DNA of 64,000 bases from a bacterium (GTDB taxonomy: Bacteria > Actinomycetota > Acidimicrobiia > Spongiisociales > Spongiisociaceae), in assembly GCA_026710435.1 (NCBI GenBank), contig JAPOQZ010000074.1:1-64000 (forward strand). The letters are read 5' to 3'. This document shows positions 19,357 through 27,736 of this stretch, piece after piece; positions within the stretch are counted from its first letter, which is position 1; every line of letters begins with the position of its first letter. Position numbers and translations under genes: made by a program. A model generated the notes under the pieces. It did no database searches, was not told the DNA's origin, and worked only from the letters and a program-made list of their open reading frames with translations.

Positions 19357-19805
19357 TCGGTGGGCGCGGCGAGAGTCTCCCGGACATACTCGGCATCGGT
19401 GGCGGTGGCCAGCCGGGCGCAGAGATCCTCGTCGTCCAGTACCTCGGCCAGATGTGACATCACCGCCAGATGCTCGTCTCCGACCGCGGCCAGCCCGAAG
19501 ACCAGGAAGGCCCGGTCGTCGTCGTCACCCCACGGTATGCCGTTCGGATACTGGGCCAGGACCAGCGCGGTCCGCTTGATCATTCCCCGGTCCTCGTAGG
19601 TGCAGTGGGGGAGGGCGATGCCATTACCCAGGTACGTTGAGATCACGGCCTCGCGAGCGAGCATCGACCCCCCGTACCCGGCCTCCACCGCCCCTAGGTC
19701 GAACAACATCCCCGACACACGTTCGATAGCTGCCTTCTGGGTGCTTCCCTGCTCGCCCAGAGTGATGGCCTCGACCGCAGTTACAGATTCTGTGACCATT
19801 GGCAA
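19353..19805 (-). CDS. PTS mannitol-type EIIA
   Basis: MLAREAVISTYLGNGIALPHCTYEDRGMIKRTALVLAQYPNGIPWGDD, with the phosphorylatable His motif GIALPH. Confidence 0.88.
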   Translation of the reverse strand: MPMVTESVTAVEAITLGEQGSTQKAAIERVSGMLFDLGAVEAGYGGSMLAREAVISTYLGNGIALPHCTYEDRGMIKRTALVLAQYPNGIPWGDDDDRAFLVFGLAAVGDEHLAVMSHLAEVLDDEDLCARLATATDAEYVRETLAAPTE

Positions 19806-19812
19806 TCAGCTC

Positions 19813-20136
19813 TCAGATTCCCTCGACGTCGGTGCCTGCAGTCAGGTCCGCGACGAGTTTGACCAGGGCCGGGTCGTTGAGGAATGTACGGAACGCGACC
19901 ACTGCCGCGCCTGGTGCGACCTGCTTGACCCGGGCGGCCAGCCCGGCGTGGGTGACTACAACGTCAACGCCCGCAGGAATGTCGTGGACAGGTGAGTGGG
20001 TGACCTTGATGTTGAGCTTGGCCTTCTTGATCTTCTTCTTCAGGAAGTTCGTGACCATCAGGCTCGAACCCATCCCCGCCTCGCAGGCCAAGACGATCCA
20101 GCGGACATCCGCTGCCGCTTTCGTTACTGAACTCAT
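19813..20136 (-). CDS. PTS mannitol-type EIIB
   Basis: IVLACEAGMGSSLMVTNFLKKKIKKA (EIIB Cys loop). Confidence 0.88.
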   Translation of the reverse strand: MSSVTKAAADVRWIVLACEAGMGSSLMVTNFLKKKIKKAKLNIKVTHSPVHDIPAGVDVVVTHAGLAARVKQVAPGAAVVAFRTFLNDPALVKLVADLTAGTDVEGI

Positions 20137-20163
20137 GACGATGTTCCTTCTGGTTGGCGAAAC

Positions 20164-20194
20164 GGGAAGAGCCTCTCGTGGAGAGGCTCTTCCC
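20164..20194 (-). promoter_or_regulatory. Intercistronic hairpin between EIIC and EIIB
   Basis: GGGAAGAGCCTCTC-GTG-GAGAGGCTCTTCCC: perfect 14-bp stem, 3-nt loop, no following T-run. Confidence 0.7.
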
Positions 20195-20220
20195 ATTCTA
20201 GAGGGTTTCCTTCCGGGTGT

Positions 20221-21315
20221 TCAGCCGGTGGGGATGGCGGGCATGGTGCCGATCATGTCCTCCGTTCCCTCTTGCTCCTTCACCGGGGATACCCGCAGCA
20301 GCAGCGTTCCCACCACGAAGGCCGCGGCTGCGGCGACTACCACTCCTAAGAGCACACCGACGTGTTGACCCCTCGGAGTTACCGCCAGGTAGGCGAAGAT
20401 CGAGCCGGGTGAGGGTGTTGCGGTCAGCCCCGCATCGAATATCACGAAGACGATGTCGGCGAGGATGCCGCCGGCCCAGACCGACAGGATCATGATCGGG
20501 TGCATGAGGATGTACGGGAAGTAGACCTCATGGATCCCACCAAAGAAGTGGATGACGATCGCGCCGGGGGCCGACAGCTTGGCCAGGCCCTTGCCGGCGA
20601 ACCAGTACGCGAGAAGCAACCCAAGACCGGGCCCGGGGTTGGTCTCCAGGAGAAAGTAGATCGATCGTCCTGACTCAGCCGCCTGCTCAACCCCTAGCGG
20701 CCCCAGGATGCCGTGGTTTATGGCGTTGTTGAGGAACAACACCTTCCCGACTTCGATGGGGATGTCCGCCAGCGGTAGCAGCCCGGCGTCGGTGACCCAC
20801 TCGACCAGGTTCCCGAAGAAGGCTGCGATTGCGGCCATGATCGGGCCGATGATCAACTTGCCGAGAATGGCCAGTACGAAGCCGAGAATCCCGGCCGAGA
20901 AGTTGTTGTAGAGCATCTCGAACCCGACTGCGACCTTGTCCTGGAAGGCGTCGTCGATCTTCATGATGATCCACGCGGCCAAGGGGCCGACCAGCATCGC
21001 GCCCAGGAATTGGGGCGGATCGCCGACGGCGCCGCTAGCCAGTTCGAAGTCGGCGCCGATGACGATTCCCATCGTCGCGATGGCGCCCATCACGCCTCCC
21101 CGATGCCCGTACACCATCTTGCCGCCTGTGAACCCGATCAATACAGGCAACAGGTAGACGATAATGGGTCCTACCAGCTCGGAGAGACTCTCATTGGGTG
21201 TCCATCCGGTGGGAATGAAAAAAGCGGTGATCAAACCCCAGGCGAGAATTGCGCCAATGTTGGGAATGACCATACCCGCCATATACCCCCCGAATTTCTG
21301 AAGACGTGCAAGCAT
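20221..21315 (-). CDS. PTS mannitol transporter EIIC
   Basis: MLARLQKFGGYMAGMVIPNIGAILAWGLITAFFIPTGW...VYGHRGGVMGAIATMG...NNAINHGILGPLG...HFFGGIHEVYFPYILMHP. Confidence 0.93.
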   Translation of the reverse strand: MLARLQKFGGYMAGMVIPNIGAILAWGLITAFFIPTGWTPNESLSELVGPIIVYLLPVLIGFTGGKMVYGHRGGVMGAIATMGIVIGADFELASGAVGDPPQFLGAMLVGPLAAWIIMKIDDAFQDKVAVGFEMLYNNFSAGILGFVLAILGKLIIGPIMAAIAAFFGNLVEWVTDAGLLPLADIPIEVGKVLFLNNAINHGILGPLGVEQAAESGRSIYFLLETNPGPGLGLLLAYWFAGKGLAKLSAPGAIVIHFFGGIHEVYFPYILMHPIMILSVWAGGILADIVFVIFDAGLTATPSPGSIFAYLAVTPRGQHVGVLLGVVVAAAAAFVVGTLLLRVSPVKEQEGTEDMIGTMPAIPTG

Positions 21316-21371
21316 CCGACCTCCTCCCGAATGTAAGTGGATACGTTTTCAGCCTAGATTCGACAGGGGGG

Positions 21372-21408
21372 GTGATGCAACTACCGCGGGGTGATGCAAC
21401 CACCGCGG
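21372..21408. repeat. Tandem direct repeat GTGATGCAACYACCGCGG x2 upstream of the mannitol operon
   Basis: gtgatgcaactaccgcgg-g-gtgatgcaaccaccgcgg read directly. Confidence 0.8.
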
Positions 21409-21520
21409 CGTTCTTCGACGTGGGGTATCGATGCCTGCCGACACGATCGTGTCCCCCGGATCCGACTTTTTGCTCTGGAGATGTGGGCGGGAGGGTTTCC
21501 ACGTATGCGTGAGACAGCAT

Positions 21521-21627
21521 CTAGAAGGGTGCTGAACAATGACGATTGCTCGGGCCTGCCGCCCGCCAGCCCAGGCATTTTGCGGGCGGTTGGCAGGCCG
21601 CTGGTGGATTGCTCAGCACCCTCCTAG
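21521..21627. repeat. 107-bp palindromic repeat type A, copy 1
   Basis: CTAGAAGGGTGCTGAACAATGACGATTGCTCGGGCCTGCC...GGCAGGCCGCTGGTGGATTGCTCAGCACCCTCCTAG; near-complementary ends. Confidence 0.92.
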
Positions 21628-21728
21628 AACAAGGGGTGAATGGCTTATGAGGGTTGTCGCAGCGTTCGCTGAGCCGGGAGTTTGTCGTCGACCTTCGGGC
21701 TAGCGGGGGTTTCTTAGCACCCTCCTAG
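21624..21728. repeat. Dispersed repeat type B, copy 2, abutting type A copy 1
   Basis: GTTCGCTGAGCCGGGAGT...GGGGGTTTCTTAGCACCCTCCTAG, similar to 9147-9251. Confidence 0.65.
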
Positions 21729-22408
21729 CGGCGGACGATTGTCCGGTAAGCAGTAGCCATGATGACGGCGGCTACAGCGAGCGCAGGCGTACCCAGTACC
21801 CAGAAGGCGATCGCGCCCCAGGGACTCGAACTCCACAGGTACAGCAACGCCAACCCGGGACCGAAGAACACAGAACAGCCCAGCACAAGTCTCAGGAGCC
21901 TCATCCGGTTACCCCGGCTCAGTTCCGAACTGAGGGCGAGTGCTTGAAAGCCGCCGGCCCGCCTCTCGACGATCAGGAACGGGTAGAAGCTATAGATCAT
22001 CAGCACCATGATCCCGGGCACGACGAGGAACACGGTTCCGACCGAGACGGTGAGGAAGAAGGCCGCCGAAGCTCTCACGAACCCGTCCCGTACCCACCAG
22101 TCGTCCCTGGGGGGCCGGCCGGAACGGTCGGATGAGACGGCTGCCAGAGCGGTCCGGGAGAGAGGCCATGCGGCGTATCCGCCCAGGGAGAGGCCGAGTA
22201 GCCAGATCAGCAAGTTCAACCAGTAGCTGTCGGTTGCCTGATTGACGAGTAGCACCAGGGCGGGCACCGCCATCAGATACGAGGAGCGGGCCAGCAGCCG
22301 CTTGTCGTGCCTCCGGAAGCCCGAGATGCCCGCCGACAGGACCTTGCTGACGGATAGTGGCGATGCTTGTCTGGACGGCACGTTTCGACCTCTTGGGCGA
22401 GCGTCCAA
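21725..22408 (-). CDS. Hypothetical multi-pass membrane protein
   Basis: Several hydrophobic segments (YLMAVPALVLLV, FFLTVSVGTVFLVVPGIMVLMIYSFYPFLIVERRAG, AIAFWVLGTPALAVAAVIMATAY). Confidence 0.65.
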   Translation of the reverse strand: MDARPRGRNVPSRQASPLSVSKVLSAGISGFRRHDKRLLARSSYLMAVPALVLLVNQATDSYWLNLLIWLLGLSLGGYAAWPLSRTALAAVSSDRSGRPPRDDWWVRDGFVRASAAFFLTVSVGTVFLVVPGIMVLMIYSFYPFLIVERRAGGFQALALSSELSRGNRMRLLRLVLGCSVFFGPGLALLYLWSSSPWGAIAFWVLGTPALAVAAVIMATAYRTIVRR

Positions 22409-22532
22409 GGCTACACCGTCGGATCACTCCGAACGAGGTGCCCACATGGCCGGCGCGCGGCCTCCGCCGTTCGCGCGACTGCGGGTGGGGTCTTGCGGCT
22501 CGCCGGTGCCCGTTGGTGCATCGTTCGATCCC

Positions 22533-22639
22533 CTGGGAGGGGTGCTGAACAATGACGATTGCTCGGGCCTGCCGCCCGCCGACCCAGGAGTCATGCCGGC
22601 GATGGCAGGCCGCTGGTGGATTGCTCACCACCCTCCTAG
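22533..22639. repeat. 107-bp palindromic repeat type A, copy 2
   Basis: CTGGGAGGGGTGCTGAACAATGACGATTGCTCGGGCCTGCCGCCCGCCGACCCAGG...GGCAGGCCGCTGGTGGATTGCTCACCACCCTCCTAG. Confidence 0.92.
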
Positions 22640-22648
22640 GCTGCTCGC

Positions 22649-23464
22649 ATGACGAGTGGCGCTCCCCGGCCTATCACCTTCCTTTCCGACTTCGGGTGGG
22701 ACGACGAGTTTGTCGGGGTGGTCCACGGAGTGATCGCCACCCTCGCTCCCATGTGCCGCGTCATAGACCTCAACCACCGGGTACCGAGGGGCGATGTGAG
22801 ATCGGGGGCGCTCACGTTGCTGCGGGGAATCCAGTACATGCCACCCGGCGTGCTTCTTGCCGTGGTGGATCCCGGCGTCGGTACCAGCCGCCGGGCGGTC
22901 GTGGTGGAGACTCCCTGGGGATACATGGTCGGGCCCGACAACGGGCTCCTATCGCCGGCGGTGGCTCTCGTCGGCGGCGCCACACGGGCATTCTCGGTAG
23001 AGAACCCCGATGTCATGCTTCCTGCTCGAGGCCGGACTTTCGAGGGGAGGGATCGTTTTGCTCCCGCGGCAGCTGTCCTCGCGGCGGGCGAGGCAGACCC
23101 TCACGAATTGGGTCCCCAGGTCGATCCGCATGCTCTCGAACCGCTCCTGCTTCCTCTCTCCGATGTGTCGGACGGCCACGTGGAGGGTCAGGCCTGGTGG
23201 GTGGACACTTTCGGAAACGTGCAGACCAACATCTCACCCGAGGATCTGGAGGAGGCGGGGATGTCGCAGGGGCAGGACGTCGCGGTGCGCGTTGGGCTCA
23301 TGAAGTACCGGGTTCCGTGGGTGGGAAGCTACGCAGAAGTAGCAGAGGGACGCCCGCTCATGCACATCGACTCGGTCGGGCTGATGGCCCTGGCGGTCCG
23401 GGGAGGCCGGGCCGACGAGCACTTCACGTTGGGAGCCGGAACGTCTGTCGTGATCACGTCCTAG
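22649..23464 (+). CDS. SAM hydrolase / S-adenosyl-L-methionine hydroxide adenosyltransferase (DUF62) family
   Basis: ITFLSDFGWDDEFVGVVHGVI...LAVVDPGVGTSRRAVVVETPWGYMVGPDNGLLSP...VDTFGNVQTNI. Confidence 0.9.
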   Translation: MTSGAPRPITFLSDFGWDDEFVGVVHGVIATLAPMCRVIDLNHRVPRGDVRSGALTLLRGIQYMPPGVLLAVVDPGVGTSRRAVVVETPWGYMVGPDNGLLSPAVALVGGATRAFSVENPDVMLPARGRTFEGRDRFAPAAAVLAAGEADPHELGPQVDPHALEPLLLPLSDVSDGHVEGQAWWVDTFGNVQTNISPEDLEEAGMSQGQDVAVRVGLMKYRVPWVGSYAEVAEGRPLMHIDSVGLMALAVRGGRADEHFTLGAGTSVVITS

Positions 23465-23567
23465 GAGGGTGCTGAACATTGACGATTGCTCGGGCCTGCC
23501 GCCCGCCGACCCAGGCATTTTGCGGGCGGTTGGCAGGCCGCTGGTGGATTGCTCAGTACCCTCCTAG
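23461..23567. repeat. 107-bp palindromic repeat type A, copy 3
   Basis: CTAGGAGGGTGCTGAACATTGACGATTGCTCGGGCCTGCC...GGATTGCTCAGTACCCTCCTAG; supplies the TAG stop of the upstream CDS. Confidence 0.92.
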
Positions 23568-23595
23568 TTTGATCGTGGTCGGTCTGCGTCGCGGG
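23565..23595. repeat. Short dispersed repeat type D, copy 1
   Basis: TAGTTTGATCGTGGTCGGTCTGCGTCGCGGG, similar to 37281-37311 TAGTTTGGTCGTGGTCGATCTGCGTTGCGGC. Confidence 0.6.
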
Positions 23596-23889
23596 CGGTG
23601 AGCCGAGGGTCAGAGACTGAACAGTTGGATCACGAATACGATCCCAGCCAGCCCGATGATGCCGAGAAGGATGAGGAGGGTGAAAGCTGTTCCTGGTCTC
23701 AAGATTAAGCGAGGCTACCTTCGGCGACGGGCAACCACCACTCGAATGCTACTCTGCTAGGTCTCCGGAAACGAGAGGGGTCATAGGCCGGGGCCGCTGA
23801 TCAGGGGGGTGCTGTATCTCGCGGCGCGGTACGGCGAGACCCTGAACCATCTAGCCACTCGAAACTGTCCAGCACCCATTGTGGTGACT

Positions 23890-24903
23890 GAATCCCTGCG
23901 CGCATGTGCGAGAAGTTGGTAGGTCTGGGCGAGCTTGATCTGCTGGCGTTCGGTCGTCCGGTGCGTCTGCGGTGGCGCAGAATCGCCGCTGGTTGTGTCC
24001 GAACCCCGACTGTGCGGAGAAGTCGTTCGTCGAGTAAGACGCCACATCGGTCCGCCCCGGGCGTTGCTGACATCCCGAGCAGCAAGATGGGCGACCATCG
24101 GGGTCAGGCGGCGGGTCCGCTCCGTTGAAGAAGTCGCCGAAGATCTGGGCTGTGATAGGCATACGGTGAACCGCGAGGTCCGCCGACCGGGTAGGTAAGG
24201 TCGAGGCTGTGGGCGTGGACAAGAATCGCTATTCTGGCGGCGCGGCCAGTTCCGTACGAAGAAGTGGATCCGCCGGGCCGTCCTGGACATGTCGGGCCCA
24301 ATCGCACGGCCTACGACCGGGTCCTTCCCAACGCGCTGCAAGTCGCGGACCCATTCCATGTGAAGCCCCTCGCCAAATCAGCGACTCGACGAAGTACGCA
24401 GAGAGTCTAGAACGAAACCCTCGGGCATAGGGGCCGCAAACACCCGTTAGCAGCGTAGAGCCGGACCCCCGCTTCCTGACATCTGCTTCCGGACGCATCA
24501 GCGACCGGGGCCGAACCCCGCCTCCGGGCCTCCTCAATGCCGGTGACCCCACGGAGAAGTCTGCACAGCCTGGCACGCCACCGAAACCGTACGAGGCATC
24601 TACGAGATCGCCTGCCCCGCCGTCGCGCTCCGATACACCCACCCGGCTCGCCGACGACGTTGAGGACGAATCCTGCCCGCCTACGGTCAACAAGCTGGGT
24701 CGCACCTTCGCCCGCTGGTGTCCCCAGATCACCAATTGGCACATCTTGAACGTGACCAACAGATGCCACCGAAGATCTTAACAACCTGATCACAGGTTGT
24801 TAAGATCTTCGGTATCAAACGCATGAAACGGGCCGCCTTCGGGTTCCGCAACTTCGCGAACTACCGAATACGGGCTCTCTTGTATGCGGGGAAACCCAAC
24901 TAG
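23890..24903 (+). pseudogene. ISL3-family-like transposase, multiply disrupted
   Basis: Fragments in several frames, including an HTH-like HTVNREVRR segment, DVEDESCPPTVNKLGRTFARWCPQITNWH and IKRMKRAAFGFRNFANYRIRALLYAGKPN*. Confidence 0.65.
24768..24813. repeat. Perfect 21-bp-arm palindrome inside the transposase remnant
   Basis: ACCGAAGATCTTAACAACCTG-ATCA-CAGGTTGTTAAGATCTTCGGT. Confidence 0.97.
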
Positions 24904-24917
24904 GACCTGGAGCCACC

Positions 24918-25826
24918 TCAGCTTATGTCTAAGAAGGCTCTTGTCCCATCAAATGAGAAGCTCTCCTCGATAATCAACACGAGACTGTCTACATCAGAAG
25001 ACGAGATCTCCCAGCAGAGATTTCCAGTGAGGATCCCCTCACTGAACACTTCGGTGAACGAATCTAACTCGTTGGGGACTACTGCCATACACTGATCAGA
25101 GACAACAACCGCTGACTCACCCACAACTGACATGCTCATTGACCACAGTAGGGAGTCAGAATCCGCTCCCTTATACTTAGCCTCTATCAGCACCAATACA
25201 TACTGGTAGCCTGGTGCTGGAGGTGCGTTGAACTGATTCTCACTCGCTACAAGTTCCGCCGCATCCGGTGTGACAGAGAGGACCGAGATATCCCAGTCAC
25301 CAATGCTAACAACTTCACCGATAGATATAGGGTTATCCCGCGATCCTATATCCGTGGCAGGAGAACCCTGGTTGGTCTCGCCACGGCTTTCGTATCCTAT
25401 GAATAGGTCGCCTTCATCGTCCGACCATAAGTAGAAGTCGATCATTACTTCACCACCCGTTGATGTGAGAGCTCGACCTTCGCAATTCAGGTTTGTGTCG
25501 TCTCTGCCTAATTCAGTAGGAGAATAGATCTTCAGGATCGTTGTAGAGAAGGGCCCTGGCTGTTCCTCACTCAATGCGATAACGTCGCTTACGATATCCT
25601 CACAGTATAGGCCATCAAAGCCTCCAACTAGTACGGTAGTAGAGGTAGTAGGAGAAGCGGTCGAAGGGTTCGCAGAGACCGCGGTTGTTGTGTTTGCATT
25701 CTGATCTGCCGTTGCAGTTACGATAGATGTTGTGGAAGTCGTGGAATCGGTCACACCACCGCAGGCCGGGACCAATAACACAAAGGCTACACCGAATGCA
25801 ACGGCCCGCTTAAGAGTTATCATCAT
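24918..25826 (-). CDS. Putative lipoprotein with Ser/Thr-rich linker and C-terminal DUF4352-like domain
   Basis: AFVLLVPACGG lipobox; ISIGEVVSIGDWDISVLSVTPDA...YQYVLVLIEAKYKG. Confidence 0.6.
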   Translation of the reverse strand: MMITLKRAVAFGVAFVLLVPACGGVTDSTTSTTSIVTATADQNANTTTAVSANPSTASPTTSTTVLVGGFDGLYCEDIVSDVIALSEEQPGPFSTTILKIYSPTELGRDDTNLNCEGRALTSTGGEVMIDFYLWSDDEGDLFIGYESRGETNQGSPATDIGSRDNPISIGEVVSIGDWDISVLSVTPDAAELVASENQFNAPPAPGYQYVLVLIEAKYKGADSDSLLWSMSMSVVGESAVVVSDQCMAVVPNELDSFTEVFSEGILTGNLCWEISSSDVDSLVLIIEESFSFDGTRAFLDIS

Positions 25827-25863
25827 TGTGTGTCCTTCGAATGTATCTTGGCCCAGTTTGAGC

Positions 25864-26883
25864 TTAGGGGCCGATGACGAGTTCTTGATCGGATTGTGTG
25901 GTGGATGCTAGCTCGGACTCTAGTCCGCCTTCCGGTTCGGCGAACCCGCAGTCGAAGACGGCTTCCTCGAGGTCTTGGCCGCCTAGGACCACGCGTTCGT
26001 AGAAGACGACCTTGGCTATCTGGTCGGGGGTCAAAGTGTCCTGGAAGGCAGGCATCTGGCCGCCTCCCCCCACCGCTTTGCCGGTGTCGCCGTACGTAGC
26101 CCGGCCGGCGCCCTGGAACCCGGTGGTGCCGAGCGAGACCCACTCGATATGGTCCGTGCACATCGCGAAGGTCTCGAGTACCGCACCTGCCAGCGCCGGA
26201 CCCGATCCGCCTTCACCTCCCGCGCCGTGGCACGACGCGCAACTCGATGGCTCGTTGTAAACGACGATCCCTTCGCTCACCAGAGCGCGGACATCCACCC
26301 CGCCGGCGCCTCCCCCTGCGGCGAACTCGGACCCGTCGCAGTTCTCCACCATCCCGGTCAGCCGGTCGACCGCCAATTGGCCTCCCGCCCCGCAGGTCGG
26401 ACCGTGGGCGAACGTGACCAGATACACGAGACCTACGAAAGGCACGGCGAAGAAGAGCATCGTCAGCCAGCGGGGGATTGCGGCCGCGATCCGTTCCGTG
26501 ATGCCCGCCGTGGGACCGGTGATCACCGCCTCGAAGTCGAGTGCCTCCGAGACGGTGACCCGCTCGGGAGGCGGAGGCGCCGACGATGCGGCCGCGGCCA
26601 CAGCCGGCTGCGGGGCGACGGTGGCGACCGCGGCGGGTTGGGCGGACGGCGTAGGTGCGGGTTCGGGTGCCGGAGGCGCAGCTGTGGCGGGCGGAGGTGC
26701 GGCCGCGGAGGCCGGACGGTCCGCAGGTCCTCGCTCCGAAGGGGCTGCTACTCCACCTGCCCACGCGGCAAGCACGTCTTCGACCGCGAGTCCGTCGGCC
26801 TCGGCCCTGGCGGCTGCCGATCGCTCGACCAGATGTTCGGGACTCCCGAGCCTGGATGCAGCCGCGGCCAGCAGATCGCTCAT
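25864..26883 (-). CDS. Membrane-anchored mono-haem cytochrome c (CcoP-like)
   Basis: N-terminal PEHLVERSAAARAEADG motif, Pro/Ala linker, one TM, CASCH haem motif, MPAFQDTLTPDQIAKVVFYERVV. Confidence 0.75.
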   Translation of the reverse strand: MSDLLAAAASRLGSPEHLVERSAAARAEADGLAVEDVLAAWAGGVAAPSERGPADRPASAAAPPPATAAPPAPEPAPTPSAQPAAVATVAPQPAVAAAASSAPPPPERVTVSEALDFEAVITGPTAGITERIAAAIPRWLTMLFFAVPFVGLVYLVTFAHGPTCGAGGQLAVDRLTGMVENCDGSEFAAGGGAGGVDVRALVSEGIVVYNEPSSCASCHGAGGEGGSGPALAGAVLETFAMCTDHIEWVSLGTTGFQGAGRATYGDTGKAVGGGGQMPAFQDTLTPDQIAKVVFYERVVLGGQDLEEAVFDCGFAEPEGGLESELASTTQSDQELVIGP

Positions 26884-26920
26884 AGCAACACCTCGCGGCT
26901 CATGCCGGCACCCCCATCCG

Positions 26921-27736
26921 TCACCGCAATTCCGCCAGGTAGGTCGCGAGCGCATCCAGGTCTCGCTGGGACAGGTGGCCATAGGAAGGGTGTATCCCGT
27001 CCGGGAAGACCTGTTCGGGATGGGTCAGGAAGGCGACGAAATCATCGGCGGTCACCGGGGTCTCCGAATCGCGATAGGAAGGCCGGGACCCTACGTGGGC
27101 GATATCGGGTCCGATCCTCTGTACCCCGAAGGTGGCGGTTCGGAGCGCATCGGCAAAGGTCTCGGTGGCCGGCCCGAGGCCGACATCCGCTAGGACGGGC
27201 CGCACCAACTGGGTATGGCAGTACCCGCAGCCCTGGTTCAGGTAGACCGATCTGCCTGCCTGTCCGAGGCTGCTCATTGGGGAGTCGAAGACCAGGTGCC
27301 GGTAGTCGCCTCCTGCATTGAACGGACCGATCAGCGTTATGACCAGTCCGAGCAGGAAGAGGCCGCCCAGCATGATCGAGGTCCGTACGGGACGGTATCT
27401 GCGGCCTTCGAGGATCGGGGTTGCCTTGCTCCGGACCGGGCCGGTGGTTACGGGCTGCTCCTCCACCGGAGGGAGAGTGGCCACTACGGCAGCGGGGGCC
27501 GCCGCGGCAGCCACAGGCTGCGCAACCGGTTCGGGAGTGGAAGCCGGCGGTGGAGTTGCTTCGGTAGGCGGAGGGGGAGCCGGGGGAGTCGGCGGTGGCG
27601 CCCCACCGCTCCAGGCGCCCAGGACCGCCTCGTAGCTGGTGCCGTCGGCCTCGGCCCTGGCCTGGGCAGCCCTCTCCACCAAGTGCTCGGGCGCCCCGAG
27701 GGCAGCTGCCGCCGCGGCGAGAAGGTCACTCATCAC
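26921..27736 (-). CDS. Mono-haem cytochrome c, CcoO/FixO-like
   Basis: GRSVYLNQGCGYCHTQLVRPV..., RIGPDIAHVGSRPSYRD; N-terminal PEHLVERAAQARAEADG motif. Confidence 0.78.
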   Translation of the reverse strand: MMSDLLAAAAAALGAPEHLVERAAQARAEADGTSYEAVLGAWSGGAPPPTPPAPPPPTEATPPPASTPEPVAQPVAAAAAPAAVVATLPPVEEQPVTTGPVRSKATPILEGRRYRPVRTSIMLGGLFLLGLVITLIGPFNAGGDYRHLVFDSPMSSLGQAGRSVYLNQGCGYCHTQLVRPVLADVGLGPATETFADALRTATFGVQRIGPDIAHVGSRPSYRDSETPVTADDFVAFLTHPEQVFPDGIHPSYGHLSQRDLDALATYLAELR

